Of a DNA stretch of 64,000 bases, positions 1-13,200 are shown in pieces. This DNA comes from Cryptomeria japonica (taxonomy: Eukaryota > Streptophyta > Pinopsida > Cupressales > Cupressaceae). A model generated the notes under the pieces. The model searched no databases and was not told where the DNA came from. It worked only from the letters and a program-made list of their open reading frames with translations. Position numbers and translations under genes: made by a program. Position 1 is the stretch's first letter; each line of letters opens with the position of its first letter. The stretch lies in the NCBI RefSeq assembly GCF_030272615.1, contig NC_081407.1, forward strand, positions 262,308,574-262,372,573. Reading direction: 5' to 3'.

Positions 1-1640
1 GAACTCACATTATTGATGGTAGACTGCAACTTCCCTTTTTTAGTGTTGGTCTGTGTCAACAATCCCTGTGAACGATTGATCTCGATACTTCGAGCTTTGT
101 CTTCTCTTCTCTGTTGGGTCAGAGATTCTCAGAGTTTAACATTCTCTGCTTGCATTGTTTCCAGGCGATGACTCTTTTTGATGAAATCTGAAGAGACAAC
201 TTTCTAAGTTTCTTCCATCATTTCCACCTTATCTGAAGTTGTAGCAATCAAAAGATTGACACCGATAGCATGCAGAGCATAGTCATTTGGCCTCATTTCT
301 AACTCTGGATTGTTGACCTTGGCGAACATAGTTGCAAAGAAAAGACTATCCTTCTCCTCACTGAAATGGGTTTGCAGGTGTGGACGAGTCGACCTAGTGC
401 CTTCATTTTCCTTTCTTTTACCAATTTTTCCAATTCAGGCAGTCTTGGAATAAGTAACTTGTTGCTGGTATTCATCAAGGTTGGCAATAGCTTGACCTGC
501 AAACGCGGTGCCGGGGAAATTGCAAAGGGAAACTAGGAAATGGGACCTCCAAAAGTGGTCTATATAGGGAGCGATAGCATGGTGGGAGAAAATAATGGGA
601 CAAAGGGAGAGGCTCTTGAAAAAAATGGATCAACGGACATTGCTCCAACATTTGGGGGAGGAGTAGACTCTCCAAAACCAAGGCTGCGTGAGACGGTGGC
701 TACTTCAGATATCGAGGTGGAAAAGGCTATGGGTATGAAGTCTAGGGCTAGGAGTGGGATTGAAACTTGTGGAAATGCATCATGTGGGCCAATTGGCATC
801 CCGACTAGTGCTAGGGTAAGGGCAGTGGGAATCTCAGTAGGCATTTTTGCAAAATGGGTAGCAGAAGAAAAATTAGCTTGAGAAGAGGAAAGTGGTAAGG
901 AACAACGTACTTGAACCATGCAAGTCATTGGTCGTGAAGGATCTGACAGATTATTTGGGACTTGAGAGGATGAACTCCTCATTTCAGAGCTTAGAAACTA
1001 CTTTTTGCTCGGAGGGCCTTCCTGAACTTTCTTCTCATCTTGTCTTTTAACTGCCTGGGAGCGAGGCCTGCAAGTAGAACGGTCAAGAGGGAGGAAAGTA
1101 TGAGGTTCACTATCCTTCTCTTCAATACTTATAATCTCAATATCCCATTGCTAGGTGAACTCGGGAGATGATTACCCATGTGGAAAACTCTCGCCTGTCT
1201 CCTTGTCAAATCCATTGTATTGGTGCCATTCAAGATCAAAACACTCATCTAAAGGAGAATTTTCAATATTTGCTCTAGACTGATTTACTTCCTGCTGGTA
1301 AATCTAGAAGTCCTCCCACTTTCTCCATAGCCAAGCATTTGCCGCTATGGTTTCACACATGGCCTAAGGAATGGGCTTCATGGGGTTGTACCTTTGTAAA
1401 ATAGAGTAAAAGCTTAACCAGGGGGGCGTTCAAGCACGGAAAAATCATTGAGACCCACATACAAGCTTGGGTCATCCACCTGTTGATTAACACACCCTTC
1501 CATTGTGCTTGACAACTCGCCATCTTTAAAAACCTGCTAGTGGGTATCATTTCACTTATGCAAATTGATGTAGAAGGGCGAACGCATTGGAAATTGGGAG
1601 TACTGGCATTGTTATCAATCATCATCTGGAGCTAAGAATG
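1..1640 (-). pseudogene. Decayed unrecognised ORF, C-terminal part, running off the left edge
   Basis: Reading the minus strand from about 1640 down to 1 gives a coherent protein-like frame. It is charged and Gln/Glu/Lys-rich, with a Ser/Pro-rich middle (982-560), and ends in a heptad-like stretch near the left edge. It is broken by several in-frame stops, mostly TAG (for example in the 1340-990 part), and by at least three frame changes, near 1420, between 560 and 500, and between 500 and 430. No reverse transcriptase, integrase or zinc-knuckle motif is visible, and I do not recognise the family. Its general build (globular start, low-complexity middle, coiled-coil tail) resembles the extra ORFs of elements B and C in this window. 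It may therefore be the extra ORF of an older retrotransposon cut by the window edge. That resemblance is inference only. Confidence 0.45.
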
Positions 1641-1712
1641 TTTATAAATATGCTTTTTTGGCCATTCTTTTTTTTTTTATATCATCAACTTCAATGACAG
1701 GGCTTCTCAAAG

Positions 1713-2063
1713 ATGGATACCCCTGTTAGGCTTGTCAGTAGCAAGGTGCAGGTTGCTTTCCTCGACAATATTTCTGACCACAGACTGCAGAGGATGACAA
1801 AGAGGAAGAACCCTTTGATCATTTCCACCAATAAATGGGTGTTGGGTGAGGACTTTATAGATAATGCAGATAGCTACTAGGTAAATACGGACATTTTCTC
1901 ACACTTCATAGCTTCCCTGCTAGAGTCTGGAATTGCTGGGTATGAGGCCACAGAGCTTATGAGAGCTCTCTTCTTGGGAGATTATCTTAGAGGCTTGGAG
2001 GATGTTGTAACATACTACATCCCTTTTAGGGGCTTACCTCTCGCATCAGACTTGCATAGGTTC
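1713..2063 (+). pseudogene. Short unrecognised ORF cut by insertion of element B
   Basis: An ATG at 1713 opens a frame of 117 codons with a single TAG (about 1878-1880). It runs straight into the first base of element B's LTR at 2064, so the frame was truncated by that insertion. The translation is compositionally like a globular protein with alternating hydrophobic and charged residues. I cannot assign it. It points away from the decayed minus-strand ORF to its left, and only about 70 bp of T-rich sequence lies between them. It could be the start of another retroelement-borne ORF or a host exon. The single stop and good codon flow favour a once-real gene, but the length is too short for certainty. 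Confidence 0.3.
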
Positions 2064-2132
2064 TTTTGGCATTTTTGATAATTATGTTGTGATTGTCATT
2101 GATGAACACACACTTGCATTGAGATCACTTTT
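2064..2132 (+). repeat. Element B 5' LTR, fragment 1
   Basis: These 69 bases match the start of B's 3' LTR at 55679, with a few transitions. The match stops abruptly at the CTTTT target duplication (2128-2132) of element A and resumes at 30257. Confidence 0.85.
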
Positions 2133-3714
2133 TGGTGTAGGATAAACCTTCCAAGCTCTTCCTCCTTCTTTGTTTTGTTGGTGTTATGCTTCTTTTGAAG
2201 CCATTGTATATGTAATAAGAGCCATGAGCTCATTTGTTCTCGACCAGGTCCTAGTTTTAGGTCCTTAGTGTTTTTGTTGTGATTTATTGTGCAGGAGAGG
2301 TTGAGTGTGCCTTGGATGTGTGTTAGGTCTTATTGGCATGTTGCTGTCCTTAGGATAGCCCAAAATAGGCCTAGGAGTCATGAAAAGTAACAATGGCAAA
2401 GTTGCTCAAAAGATGCATGACAACTTTTAAAAGTTGTCAAGCAACTTTTCCACCCAAAAGGTCAAAGACCCTTATTGAGCATGGAGAGCCCTAATTGTGG
2501 CACACTGACCAAGGTCTGGGTAGTATAAGATGTTTCAAACCCTAAAATATGGGGGGGTTAATCATTGTTGTACGACCCAAGTAAGGAAAGATTGACTGTG
2601 ATTGTTTTGTTGGTTACCAGTTAGTTTGAATGAAGCAACCGAGCAAGTTAATGGTTTGATCTAAAGACTAAACTATGTGGAAAGCTTTGTGTAGTGTTTG
2701 ATATTTCATTTTTTGGAAATTAGATAGTGTGTGTGGTGCAGGTTTAAGTCCTTTTGTAAATAGTTTGTAAAATACACTTTCACTGCCTAGTTTTGGGACA
2801 ATTTTGTACTAATGGGTTAGCATTCCATTCTCCATCGTGGAGCCACCATGAAACCATGGGGAATAGAAGTGAAGAACTTGTACTATAATTCAATGCAAGT
2901 AGGGCCTTTGAAGATGTAGGGAAGCTAACCATTTAGCCACTCCTAGGCGAGACTGGACAGTGCTCGGTTAGGAATGGTTGTTGGTGCAGAGGTCCGAGAG
3001 AGCAAGGTTGGTCAGAGGAGAGTGCACCCTTTGGAGGAGGTGGAGAGGAGTGTGTGAAGCACCACTAGTGTGAAGGAGGAGCCTCCACCAATCTAGACAA
3101 GGTGGTTAAAACACAAAACATACACTGTGACCTAGGTAGACCATAAAAACCCTCACAAAACCCTTAAAAACCCCAAAATTCGTCCAAGGCACTGTACGGC
3201 CACTTGGAGGCCCAAAACCAGAGAAATCCTTGAGCCCTTGCCAAATGAATGGTAGTCCGTTTTGGGAGTTTGGGTAGTTTGTGCATCATTTGCAAGAGAG
3301 AGCCCTAAAAGTCCGAATTGGAGGCCTAATAGGGACTCTTCCTTGTAGCCCTATTTTGTAGGAAATGAGCAAAATGGTGGAATCGGTAGGAGGGATGAAG
3401 GTTGCAACTTCTTAGGGGAACATAGATGGATGTAAAACATGGTTTAAGACCTATCCTAACCTTGCTAGGACCTAGGAAGCAGTAGGACAAGCCAAGCCCT
3501 TATTAGCCATAGTAAGGGGTTTTGAGTCTCATGAGTAGGTGAGACCTTAGGAGCAGCATTGAAACTCATTGGTGGGTGGATTGGGCAAGGTCAGGGGATT
3601 ACTCAAGCAAGGGAAGTCCTAGAGACCCTAGGATGTGAAAAGAACACTAGGTGATCCAAGGGAAGGATCCAAGAGCATAGACTAGGCTAGTCTATCCTAG
3701 ATCCCATCCCATCG
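2133..3714 (+). repeat. Element A 5' LTR
   Basis: Begins TGGTGTAGGA. It should end in CA, as the 3' copy does at 30251, but here the last base is G. A perfect 20-bp palindrome lies at 2419-2438, and a possible TATA box (TATAAGA) at 2524-2530 is followed by a telo-box-like AAACCCTAAA. A second half, including 3021-3100, is rich in GGAGG and AAACCC motifs. Confidence 0.92.
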
Positions 3715-3717
3715 GAT

Positions 3718-3729
3718 TGGTATCAGAGC
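3718..3729 (+). promoter_or_regulatory. Element A primer binding site
   Basis: TGGTATCAGAGC, three bases after the LTR end. It is the complement of the 3' end of plant initiator tRNA-Met, the usual primer of chromoviruses and copia elements. Confidence 0.9.
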
Positions 3730-3793
3730 GGGTTAAAGATTTGTTGGACTGTGTATGTCTCTATATATTGGTGAATTAGTAGGGGAAAGCACA

Positions 3794-6700
3794 ATGGTCA
3801 CTAATGCAGAGCTGGCTAGGGAGGTAGAAAAGCAGAAGGAGAAGAATAGACTCCTTGAAGAAGCTATGAGTGAAATAAGGGATAAGCTGCAGGAAGTGGT
3901 GGATTAGAGGACACAAGGACCTTGGGGTGAAGACACCAAGGATAAAGGCAAAAAAACCATTGACATAGATGATATTATACCTAAACTAGATCCCTTGTTT
4001 AATGAAGAACCTTTTGTAAAGGCTATTAAGGCTTTGAACACCAAAGCTTTTGAAGCATTGCCACATTTCAGTGGAAGGATGGACATTGACGCTGTCATGG
4101 AATGGATTGAGGGCATGGAAAAACACTTTGAGTGTGAGGGAGTGACAAAGGCTCAAAAGGTTAAGGTTTCCAAATCAAGATTAAGGAGAGCAACTTTAAC
4201 ATGGTGGAAGTACTTGCAAGAAGAGAGAGTTAGCATGGGGAAGCTACCTATTGCCAATTGGAAGGCCATGGTGAGTAAGATCAAAGAGAACTACTTACCA
4301 GAGGATTGTGAAGTCCAACTTCATAAGAAGAGATAGGGATTGAAGCAAAAAGACCTTGATATAACCTCCTACATTAAAGAATTTCAAAAGCTTTGTCTTA
4401 GATCCAAAGTCTAAGAAGATGAATCTATTAAGGTGGCTAGGTATCTAAGTAGCCTAAAGTGGAACATTCAAGAGGAGATAAGCCTATGGACTCCTACTAC
4501 TATCCAAAAATGTCATCAGCTTGCTATCAAGGTGGAAGAGAGGAACAAAAGGAAAGGAGACTCTAATAATAGGGGTAGAGGCAGAGGTAGAGAACAAATG
4601 AATCACCGAGGTGGTTACCGAAGCAAGGCAAATGAGTAGAGGAACCAAGGAGAAGCCAAGTTGACTGAACATAGTAGTGAAACTGATCTCAGAGGGAGCC
4701 ATTCTAGAGGAAGAGGTGCACAAGGTGGTCCAAGTAGGGGTAGAGGTATGGGCAGAGGTAACTCCTACCTTGCAACTATGAAATGTTACAATTGTGGTTA
4801 ATTGGGACACCCAGCCTATAGATGCCCTAACAAGCCTACATCATCAAACAGTGGAAAGAGGGTTGCTTATGCACATGAAGACTCTTCAAGAAACAAGAAA
4901 CCTGAGGTGGACCATATTGAATCAGAGATTGGAGAAAACCTGATGTTCAATAGGGTCTTGATAAGACAACCAGTCAAGAATGAACCTAAGCATAGGAGAG
5001 CATTGTTTAGGGTGAGATGCAAGATCCTTGGTAAAGTTTGCAAGGTGATAGTTGATTCAGGGTCAACTGATAACATAATATCAGAGGAGGCAAACAAGAA
5101 GTTGAAACTCACAAGGATACCCCACACTAACCCATACAAGGTGATATGGTTGAATCATGAGCAGAGTGTGCTAGTCAATGAACAGACTTTTGTAGAGTTT
5201 AATATTGGAGGATACAAGGATAAGATCCTTTGTAATGTGTTACCCATGGATGCCTGTCACCTATTGCTAGGTAGACCCTAGCAATTTGATTGGAAAGTGA
5301 TCTATGATGGAGAGGAGAACTCCATTTCCTTCATGAAGGACAACAAGACATTTAAGATTAAGTCTTTGACAGAGAATGAAGAGGGAACCTCAAGAACCCC
5401 TAGTGTCTTATTGGCTACTGGTAAAGAGTTCTTACACTTGCTACATGAGGAAGAGATAGTGAAGTGTGCCATCTTTGTGAAGCCAAAGGAGGAAGAAGAC
5501 AAGTTGCAGGGAGAAGTACCCAAGGAGGTGAAACAAATGTTGCAAGAGTATAAGGACATAGTGAGTGATGGAGCACCTGCAACACTCCCACCAAGAAGGT
5601 CTATAAGTCATCAAATAGACTTTGTTCCCAGAGCATCCCTACCTAAGAAAGCTGCATATAAGCTCACACCTGATCAAAGCAAGGAGGTGGCAAGGCAAGT
5701 GCAGGAGTTATTGGAACAAGGACTAATTAAGAAGAGCATCAGCCCATGTGCAGTCTCGGTAGTGCTAGCATCAAAGAAGGGAGGCAAGCGGAGACTTTGC
5801 ACTGACTCAAGGGCAATAAATAGGATCAGCATAAGGTATAGGTTTCCTATTCCTAGAATAGAGGATTTGATGGACTGTTTAGGAGGTGCTATGTATTTCA
5901 CTAAATTGGACCTTAAAAGTGGTTATCACTAGATTAGAATCAAGGAGGGAGATGAGTGGAAGACTTCTTTCAAGACCACAAAAAGGTTGTATGAATGGCT
6001 TGTGATGCCATTTGGACTCACCAATTCCCAAAGCACCTTCATGAGGTTGATGAATGAGGTGTTAAAATACTTCATAGGTAGGTTTGTGGTGGTGTACTTA
6101 GATGACATTCTCATCTATAGCAGAACCAGAGAGGAGCACCTTGAGCATTTGAGGTTAGTCTTAAAGAGGTTGCAAGAGGAGAAATTATCTATCAACATAG
6201 AGAAGTGTGACTTCTTGAAGCAAGAGCTGGTCTACTTAGGATTTGTGGTGTCTAAAGGAACCTTGAAGATGGATCCAAACAAAGTGGAGGCAATCTTGAA
6301 TTGGCCTGCACCTAGGACAGGGACTAAAGTTAGGAGTTTCCATGGATTAGCTCAATTCTATAGGAAGTTTGTGAGGAACTTCAGTGGCATATGTGCACCA
6401 TTCCTTGACACCATAAAAGGAGACCTTAAAACTAAGTTTAAATGGACTGAGCAGGCTAACAAAGCATTTCAATTATTGAAGCAAGAATTAGCCACAAAAC
6501 CTATCCTTCTCCTACCTACTTTTGATAAGCTATTCACATTGGAGTGTGATGAAAGTGGAATTGCAGTAGGGGGTGTATTGAGTCAAGAGGGAAGACCTGT
6601 GGCATTTTTCAATTAGAAGCTTAGTGAAGCAAAGAAGAAGTACTCAGCCTATGACCTAGAGTTGTATGCATTAGTGTAGTATCTAAAGAAATGGAGGCAT

Positions 6701-8392
6701 TACCTAATTCCAAAAGAATTTGTGGTTTTCACAGACAACTAGACATTGAGTTACATTAACACTCAAGATAAGCTTAGCAATAGGAATTTGAAATGGATGG
6801 AATACCTCTAATCCTTCACCTTCATCATCAAGCATAAGAAGGGGCAACTCAACAAGGTGGCAGATGCATTAAGCAGGAAGTTGTTGACAGTTCAAGAACT
6901 ACAATTGCAGAGCATGGGAATAGAAGATTTCAAGGACCTCTATGAAGGAGATGAAGACTTCTCATTAGCTTACAAGGTTTTCAAGGAGTTTGAGAACCAT
7001 TTCCATGGTGAGTATGCAGATTATACTCTCCAAAATGGTCTCTTGTTTAAAGGTAATCAGTTGTGTGTGCCAAGAGGATCCATGAGGGAAAACCTCATCC
7101 AAGATAAACACAATGGAAGTTTAAGTTTACACTTCAGAGTCAACAAAACCTTGGACTTAGTACAGAGGTACTACCATTGGCCCAAGTTGCCAAGAGATGT
7201 GAAGACGTATGTGGAGCAATGTGGTCTGTGTCAAAGAGAAAAAGGAGGATCAAGCAATGCTGGTCTCTATCAACCATTACCAGTCCCAAATAGGCCTTGG
7301 GAATGTGTAATTATGGGCTTTGTAGTAGGACTTCCCAAGACAAAGATAGGTATGGCCATCATCTATGTGGTAGTAGATAGATTTTAAAAGATGAGCTATT
7401 TCATTCTATGTAAAACTACCCATGATGCTAGCTATGTTGCACATCTCTTCTTTAAGGAGATTGTTAGGATTCATGGACTCCCTTTAAGCATTGTTTCAGA
7501 TAGAGAAAACAAGTTCATGGGCCATTTTTGGCAAACATTATGGAGGAGACTTGGAACTAACCTCTCATTTAGCTCAGCTTACCATCCACAAACTGATGGT
7601 CAAACTGAAGTCATCAATAGGGTCTTAGGCAACTTGTTGAGGTGTTTAACTAAGGAATATGGGTAGACATGGGACCTAATCATTCCTCAAGCAGAGTATG
7701 CATATAATGACAGTGTAAATAGGACCACTAGAAGAAGTCCTTTTGAGGTTGTCTATGGTAGACATCCAAGAGGAGTGTGTGAACTCAGAGAACTTGGTTC
7801 CATGGAGATGAAGAGTGGCCATGTAGAGGACTTCACTCAAACCATCAAGGAAGTCCAAGAGCAGGTTAAGAAAGCCATCCTTGAATCCACTCAAGAATTG
7901 AAAGCCAAAATGGATGAGAAGAGGATAGAGGTTTAGTTCAAGGTGGGCAACTTTGTGATGGTCCATTTGAGCAAAGCTAGGATGCAAAGTGGTAAGCCTA
8001 CCAAACTGCAAATGAAGAGGGTAGGACCTTGTAGAATTCTGGAAAAATATGGTGAGAACGCCTATAAGGTTGAACTTCCTTCAGACTTAGCCATTTCACT
8101 GGTCTTTAATGTAGCTGACCTGATCATGTAAAAGGGTGAAATAGTAGGGCAAAAGGAGAACCAAGCCAAGGTGCTGCAGGACCTAGATGTTAATGTCTTA
8201 CCATAGGTGAAGAAGCCTATAGTAGAAGAGATCTTGGAATCTAGAGTAAAGAAGTCCACCAAACACTAGGTCTACATGGAACACTTGGTGAAGTGGGCAG
8301 GTCAGCCTGAGTCTGAAGCTACCTGGGTTGAAGAGAGCAGGTTCAAGACACTTGGCATAGACCCGACTCTCATCTCTTGTTCTATTTCTTAG
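3794..8392 (+). pseudogene. gag-pol: Element A Gag-Pol polyprotein (Gag-PR-RT-RH-INT-chromodomain), disabled
   Basis: A single frame of 1,532 codons runs from ATG 3794 to TAG 8390 without any frameshift, but with about 17 internal stops (12 TAG, 5 TAA, no TGA by my count). Gag is roughly codons 1-360, with a zinc knuckle near 331-345 in which one position is a TAA. The protease motif DSGST is near codon 420. RT runs over codons 580-830 with an intact YLDD at 6095-6106, followed by RNase H. Integrase has its HHCC finger at 7110-7240, D at 7499 and E at 7607 (D-35-E spacing). The first catalytic Asp, expected at 7316-7318, reads Gly (GGC). The C-terminus (8215-8360) is a chromodomain with the LVKWAG and ATWVEE core, which in chromoviruses binds chromatin marks and directs integration. 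Several stops sit where relatives have Gln, for example SGYH-stop-IRI. The polyprotein cannot be made as it stands. Confidence 0.93.
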
Positions 8393-8401
8393 TTGTGTGT
8401 A

Positions 8402-8412
8402 GAGGGGGAGTA
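8402..8412 (+). promoter_or_regulatory. Element A polypurine tract
   Basis: The purine run GAGGGGGAG directly precedes the 3' LTR start (8413), as expected for the plus-strand primer. Confidence 0.85.
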
Positions 8413-9326
8413 TGGTGTAGGAACAACCTTCCAAGCTCTTCCCCCTTCTTTGTTTTGTTGGTGTTATGCTTCTTTTGAAGCCATTGTATATGTAATAAGA
8501 GCCATGAGCTCATTTGTTCTCAACCAGGTCCTAGGTTTAGGTCCTTAGTTTTTTTGTTGTGATTTCTTATGCAGGAGAGTTTGAGTGTGCCTTGGATGTG
8601 TGTTAGGCCTTATTGGCATGTTACTATCCTTAGGATAGCCTAAAATAGGCCTAGGAGTCATGAAAAGTAACAATGGCAAAGTTGCTCAAAAGATGCAAAA
8701 GTTGCATGACAACTTTTAAAAGTTGTCAAGCAACTTTTCCACCAAAAAGGTCAAAGACCCTTATTGAGTATGGAGAGCCCTAATAGTGGCACACTAACTG
8801 AGGTCTAGGTATTATAAGATATTTCAAACCCTAAAATATGGGGGGGTGAATAATTGTTTTACGATGCAAGTAAGGAAAGCTTGACTGTGACTATTTTGTT
8901 GGTTACCAGTAAGTTTGAATGAAGCAACCGAGCAAGTTAATGGTTTGATCTGAAGACTAAACTATGTGGAAAGCTTTGTGTAGTGTTTGATATTTCATTT
9001 TTGGGAAATTAGATAGTGTGTGCGGTGCAGGTTTAAGTCCTTTTGTAAATAGTTTGTAAAATACACTGTCACTGCCCAGTTTTGGGACAGTTTTGTACTA
9101 ATGGGTTAGCATTCCATTCTCCATCATGGAGCCACCATGAAACCATGGGGAATGGAAGTGAATACCTTATACTATAATGCAATGCAAGCAGGGCCTTTCA
9201 AGATGCAGGGAAGCCAACCATTTAGCCACTCCTAGGCGAGACTGGACAATGCCCGGTTAGGAATGGTTGTTGGTGCAGAGGTTCGAGAGAGCAAGATTGG
9301 CTAGAGGAGAGTGCACCCTTTGGAGG
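8413..9326 (+). repeat. Element A 3' LTR, part 1
   Basis: Matches 2133 onward. Its copy of the palindrome (8708-8727) is extended by outer GTTGC/GCAAC arms. It is interrupted at the GGAGG target duplication (9322-9326) of element C. Confidence 0.92.
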
Positions 9327-10265
9327 TGTTGTCCTCAAAATTTGATTCCCTTCAATGTCCTTAGAATAATATGATCTAAACTAGGTGCAGAGAAGACATC
9401 AAAGATAAGGAAATTCCAGAAACAACATATGACAAGGTTTGATTAGACCTTCTACACTTCGGGCTTCCTTGGAGCCCAGGTGGGTATACCTTTGTGAATT
9501 AACTTCACACTTTCAAACAATAAACCCACAGCAAACTAGTCCAAAAAAGCAGTGTATTTGTTCACCTTGAAATCAACTGAAAACAAAGAATGGAAACTAT
9601 ACTTAACTTCAGCATTTTTGATCAACAAAGTATGCAATAAACAACCTCGATTAATACCAGTGCCTTATCCAAGGTTACAGAGTCACCTAAATTCAAATAA
9701 AACTCCTGAAACAATATATCTTTATGCTTCCTGTCGGCCTAGTTTCCACTAATCCTTATATATGCCTGACACATACAAGAATTCAATCATTCTAGACTAA
9801 GCTATGGTCCTCAAAATTCAAAGTTCCTTCCAAAGAATTTATTGGTATGAGTGATCCCGCGTATTTAATTTCCCTCCTAAAGAGAAAAGATAACAAACAC
9901 TTATACTGAGATTGCTTTGCAATTCCATTCAAACTAAACAACCCTGGATTATTCAGAATAAAGACAGTAAATAAATTTGTGAACAAACTTGAAGACAACA
10001 CATAGCTTTACTCAAAAACCGATGGCCTATATATTGATATTCATTTCAAGAAATATTACAAGAAATTCTGATTCTCCATTAAACTTTGGAAAAAACTCAG
10101 ATAAATTTCTGCAGCGTTTTCTTATAAAAAACTTGTGATCCCTTTTCCTCTAGTCCTGGTATCCATTTATAACAACATGGATGCACAAAGCTTCGGACTT
10201 CTCAAGGAGAGTTTGTTACAATTATTTCAAAAATTGAAGAGATTACAATTTTTGCGTAAAAGCAG

Positions 10266-13200
10266 TTATGCGCTCTTTTCAGCCTCTGCAGTTTGTTCAA
10301 CGGGCTGTTCGGTTGCAACCTCTTCTATCTTTTCAATGGCGCTCTCCAACTGCTCCAGATCATGGGTGGAATATTTAACTTCCCACTCATTATATGTCTC
10401 TTCTGTCGGCCATGAAAAATTAATCACATCATCTTTAATTTTAGTCAACCTTTTCCAAGAATTTCTCAGTTTGTTGACTTCTGAATTAAGAAAACTATAA
10501 TGTGATTTAATTTTTTCTATTTCCTATATTGTTATAACAAAGAAAGAGGCATCATCAAGATCAATGATTCCCTTAACCCTTGCTGATAATTTGACTTCTA
10601 TCTCTTTAAGCCATATTTGCTTATCTTTCAACTGATCCGGATTGGCAAAAATTCCTGGGAGCAACTCAAAAACTTGATCAGTGTATTCCTTCTTGCATAA
10701 ATTGACCTTTCTATCCACATTATCTACATTTGCTGCCAATTGCATTAAAACTTTAGCGACATCAGAAGTGGTTTTGATAATGGGATTGGCTCTTGCTTCA
10801 TCACAGGATACACACATGAACTCTAGATCTTGCTCCCTAGGCTTCCATTTGTCAAAAATTGGTGTCAAAATGGCCTTATCTCTCCTCAGTTCATTCCATA
10901 TCTCCATAAATTTTCCCACATTGTTGTAAAGCAATGAGGCATTTATTGTATCTGCAAAACTGGAGATTGTGGCCCTTACCTTTTCCTCATATTTCCCTGC
11001 ATACAAAGCCTGAGCTTGTTTAAGGTTTTCTAGTTCTTGAGGAGTAATCTCAATCATTTGGGAGCTAGAAGGTGCTGGAGATAGTGGAAATTTGATGATA
11101 GGGCTTGTAGGTGGAGGTCTTGCAGGAGAGGAGGAAATCATCAATATTGAAGGCTCACCTTGTTGGTGCTGTCCCATCAACTGGCTTTGTAATCTAGCAA
11201 TGATACTATCTTTACCTCTCACCTCCTCCTTGGCATTATTATAGGCCTTCAAAACTATTTCCAACTTAATTTGGAGGGCCTCCTTTTCTTTGGCTTCCTT
11301 CTCAGCCACTGCAACACTGAATTTTGCAGTTTCTAGCACAGTGCTGGCAGCCTTTACTACCCCTGTACTCTGCACTCTTTTTACCATCAATCCACCAAGG
11401 TGACTTGACCCTGGGGTGTTTTTTCCTTTCTTGCCCTCATTTCTCTTGAGGGACCACATAACTAGTGCAACATTATCCTTACTGAATGTAACCCCTTCCA
11501 TGGGTTTAGTTTCTTTTCTTACTGCATCTAGCACCAGAGCATCAACAATATCCCACTCTGGTAAGATGAGCACTCTAGCTTGTGCTACTAGATCTGTTCC
11601 CTGTTCAGGAGTGATGGTTTTGAATTCTTCCATCATCTCATATTTTATTTCTTCCTTCACTGAGGCTGGGTCTTTATCAGGCTGCTCGGCCTTCCTTGTC
11701 TCACATCTAGCATTATATCTATTTATATGCTGTTTCCAAAAGAACTGCATAAATGCTTCTGATGTAACAAAGTTGTCATCAGCTAAAAAGGCACTACTTG
11801 CCTTTTTTTATCTCTGGATCCCACTCTTGGCCTTTGAGTTCAGTGGAGGTAATATCCATTTCAGCATCAATGGGCTCTTCTGGCATCCCTTCCTCCACTT
11901 CATCATAGGTATATGCAATTTCCCCTAAGCTTCCCAACTGCAAGAGATGTGCAGCCGTTGCTTGTTTATCTCCTATATGAATAGGGGATCAGGATGGGGA
12001 ATACAAGGGTGTATCTGATTGCACTTCCTTCCCTACCCTTTGTCTCTTTGGGCTGTCTTGGATGTCAATAACATCTTGTATCTTCCTCTTTCCTTTGGAT
12101 GTAGAGGGTTCCCCTATTGTAGGCACCAACACACTGTAACCTAATTTCTTGTGCAATGTGTAATCAGCAGGAGGAATTGCTTTGGTGGAAGCTGATTTGC
12201 TCAGGATCATTCTAGCCTTTTCAGGGTTACTCTTAATCACAGCTTCCCTCTTCTCCTTCAGTGTTTGCATCACATCTTGAAAACAAACAATCAAAAATTT
12301 TATTTTTTCTTCCAATGGGAAGAAGCTAGACAATGGGTCATAGCTAGCATCAAATTGATGCACAAAATCCAAGGCTTTCTTGTAAGCCACCCACTTGTCT
12401 TTCCTTAATTCCTGCTCATCTAAATCAAATTCATTTCTGATGAGGTCTTCAGGAAATTGGAATTGATGAGGCCTACCTCTGCATGCTACCTTCTTCCTGA
12501 ACACACCGTTGAAGAAGTCCTTTGGATCAACACACCTTGACACTGTAGTGGATAAATGGTAGGGTTTGAGGAAATCCTCAAAGCAATTCCAGCCTCCCTT
12601 TGTAATTACAAATTGGTGGGCTATGGTAGCTACAGGGAAAATAGTCCCTTTACCTCTGCCTGTTAACTCTGCCTCTTGTAGGCCACCAATTTGTCTAAGG
12701 ATCTCAGCTATTCCCACTTTGAAAGGGACCTGGTAAGGTAACAAAAATGGAGTACCCCTAAAACCAAAAACTCTGAAAACCGTGGAGACTGGATATAAAT
12801 ACATGTCACCCCAGTTATGAACAGTTTTGATGTTCTCTGCGAATTCTTTTGGCCTTATGAATTCCAGAAGAACCTTGGGGACTCTTTGGTTATCAGAGCA
12901 AAGGAGAGTCCTTATTTTAGATGGAAAATATTTATCAAACTTTAGGAAACTAGCATCCTCTCTGTCCCATGACAACACAGTACTCCATAATTGTACTGGC
13001 ATTTTCTCTCCTTCCTTCTCTTTAACCAGGTCTAGTCCAATGGCGAAATAATCACCACCTTTGAGGAGAAAAAGGTGCATTAAGAGTGAATACCATCCGA
13101 AAGGTCTATCCACCTTTCCATTTTTTATTCATATCAACCCTCCATGGATAGCATCGGCAATGAAAGAAGCATAATCGAATGTGATAGCAAGAGAAGGATT

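Noticed and set aside
9552-10001. Short frames in the coding-poor end of C's LTR (also near 23271-23720)
   Set aside because: Present in both LTRs only because the LTRs are copies. Short, on opposite strands and without protein-like features.
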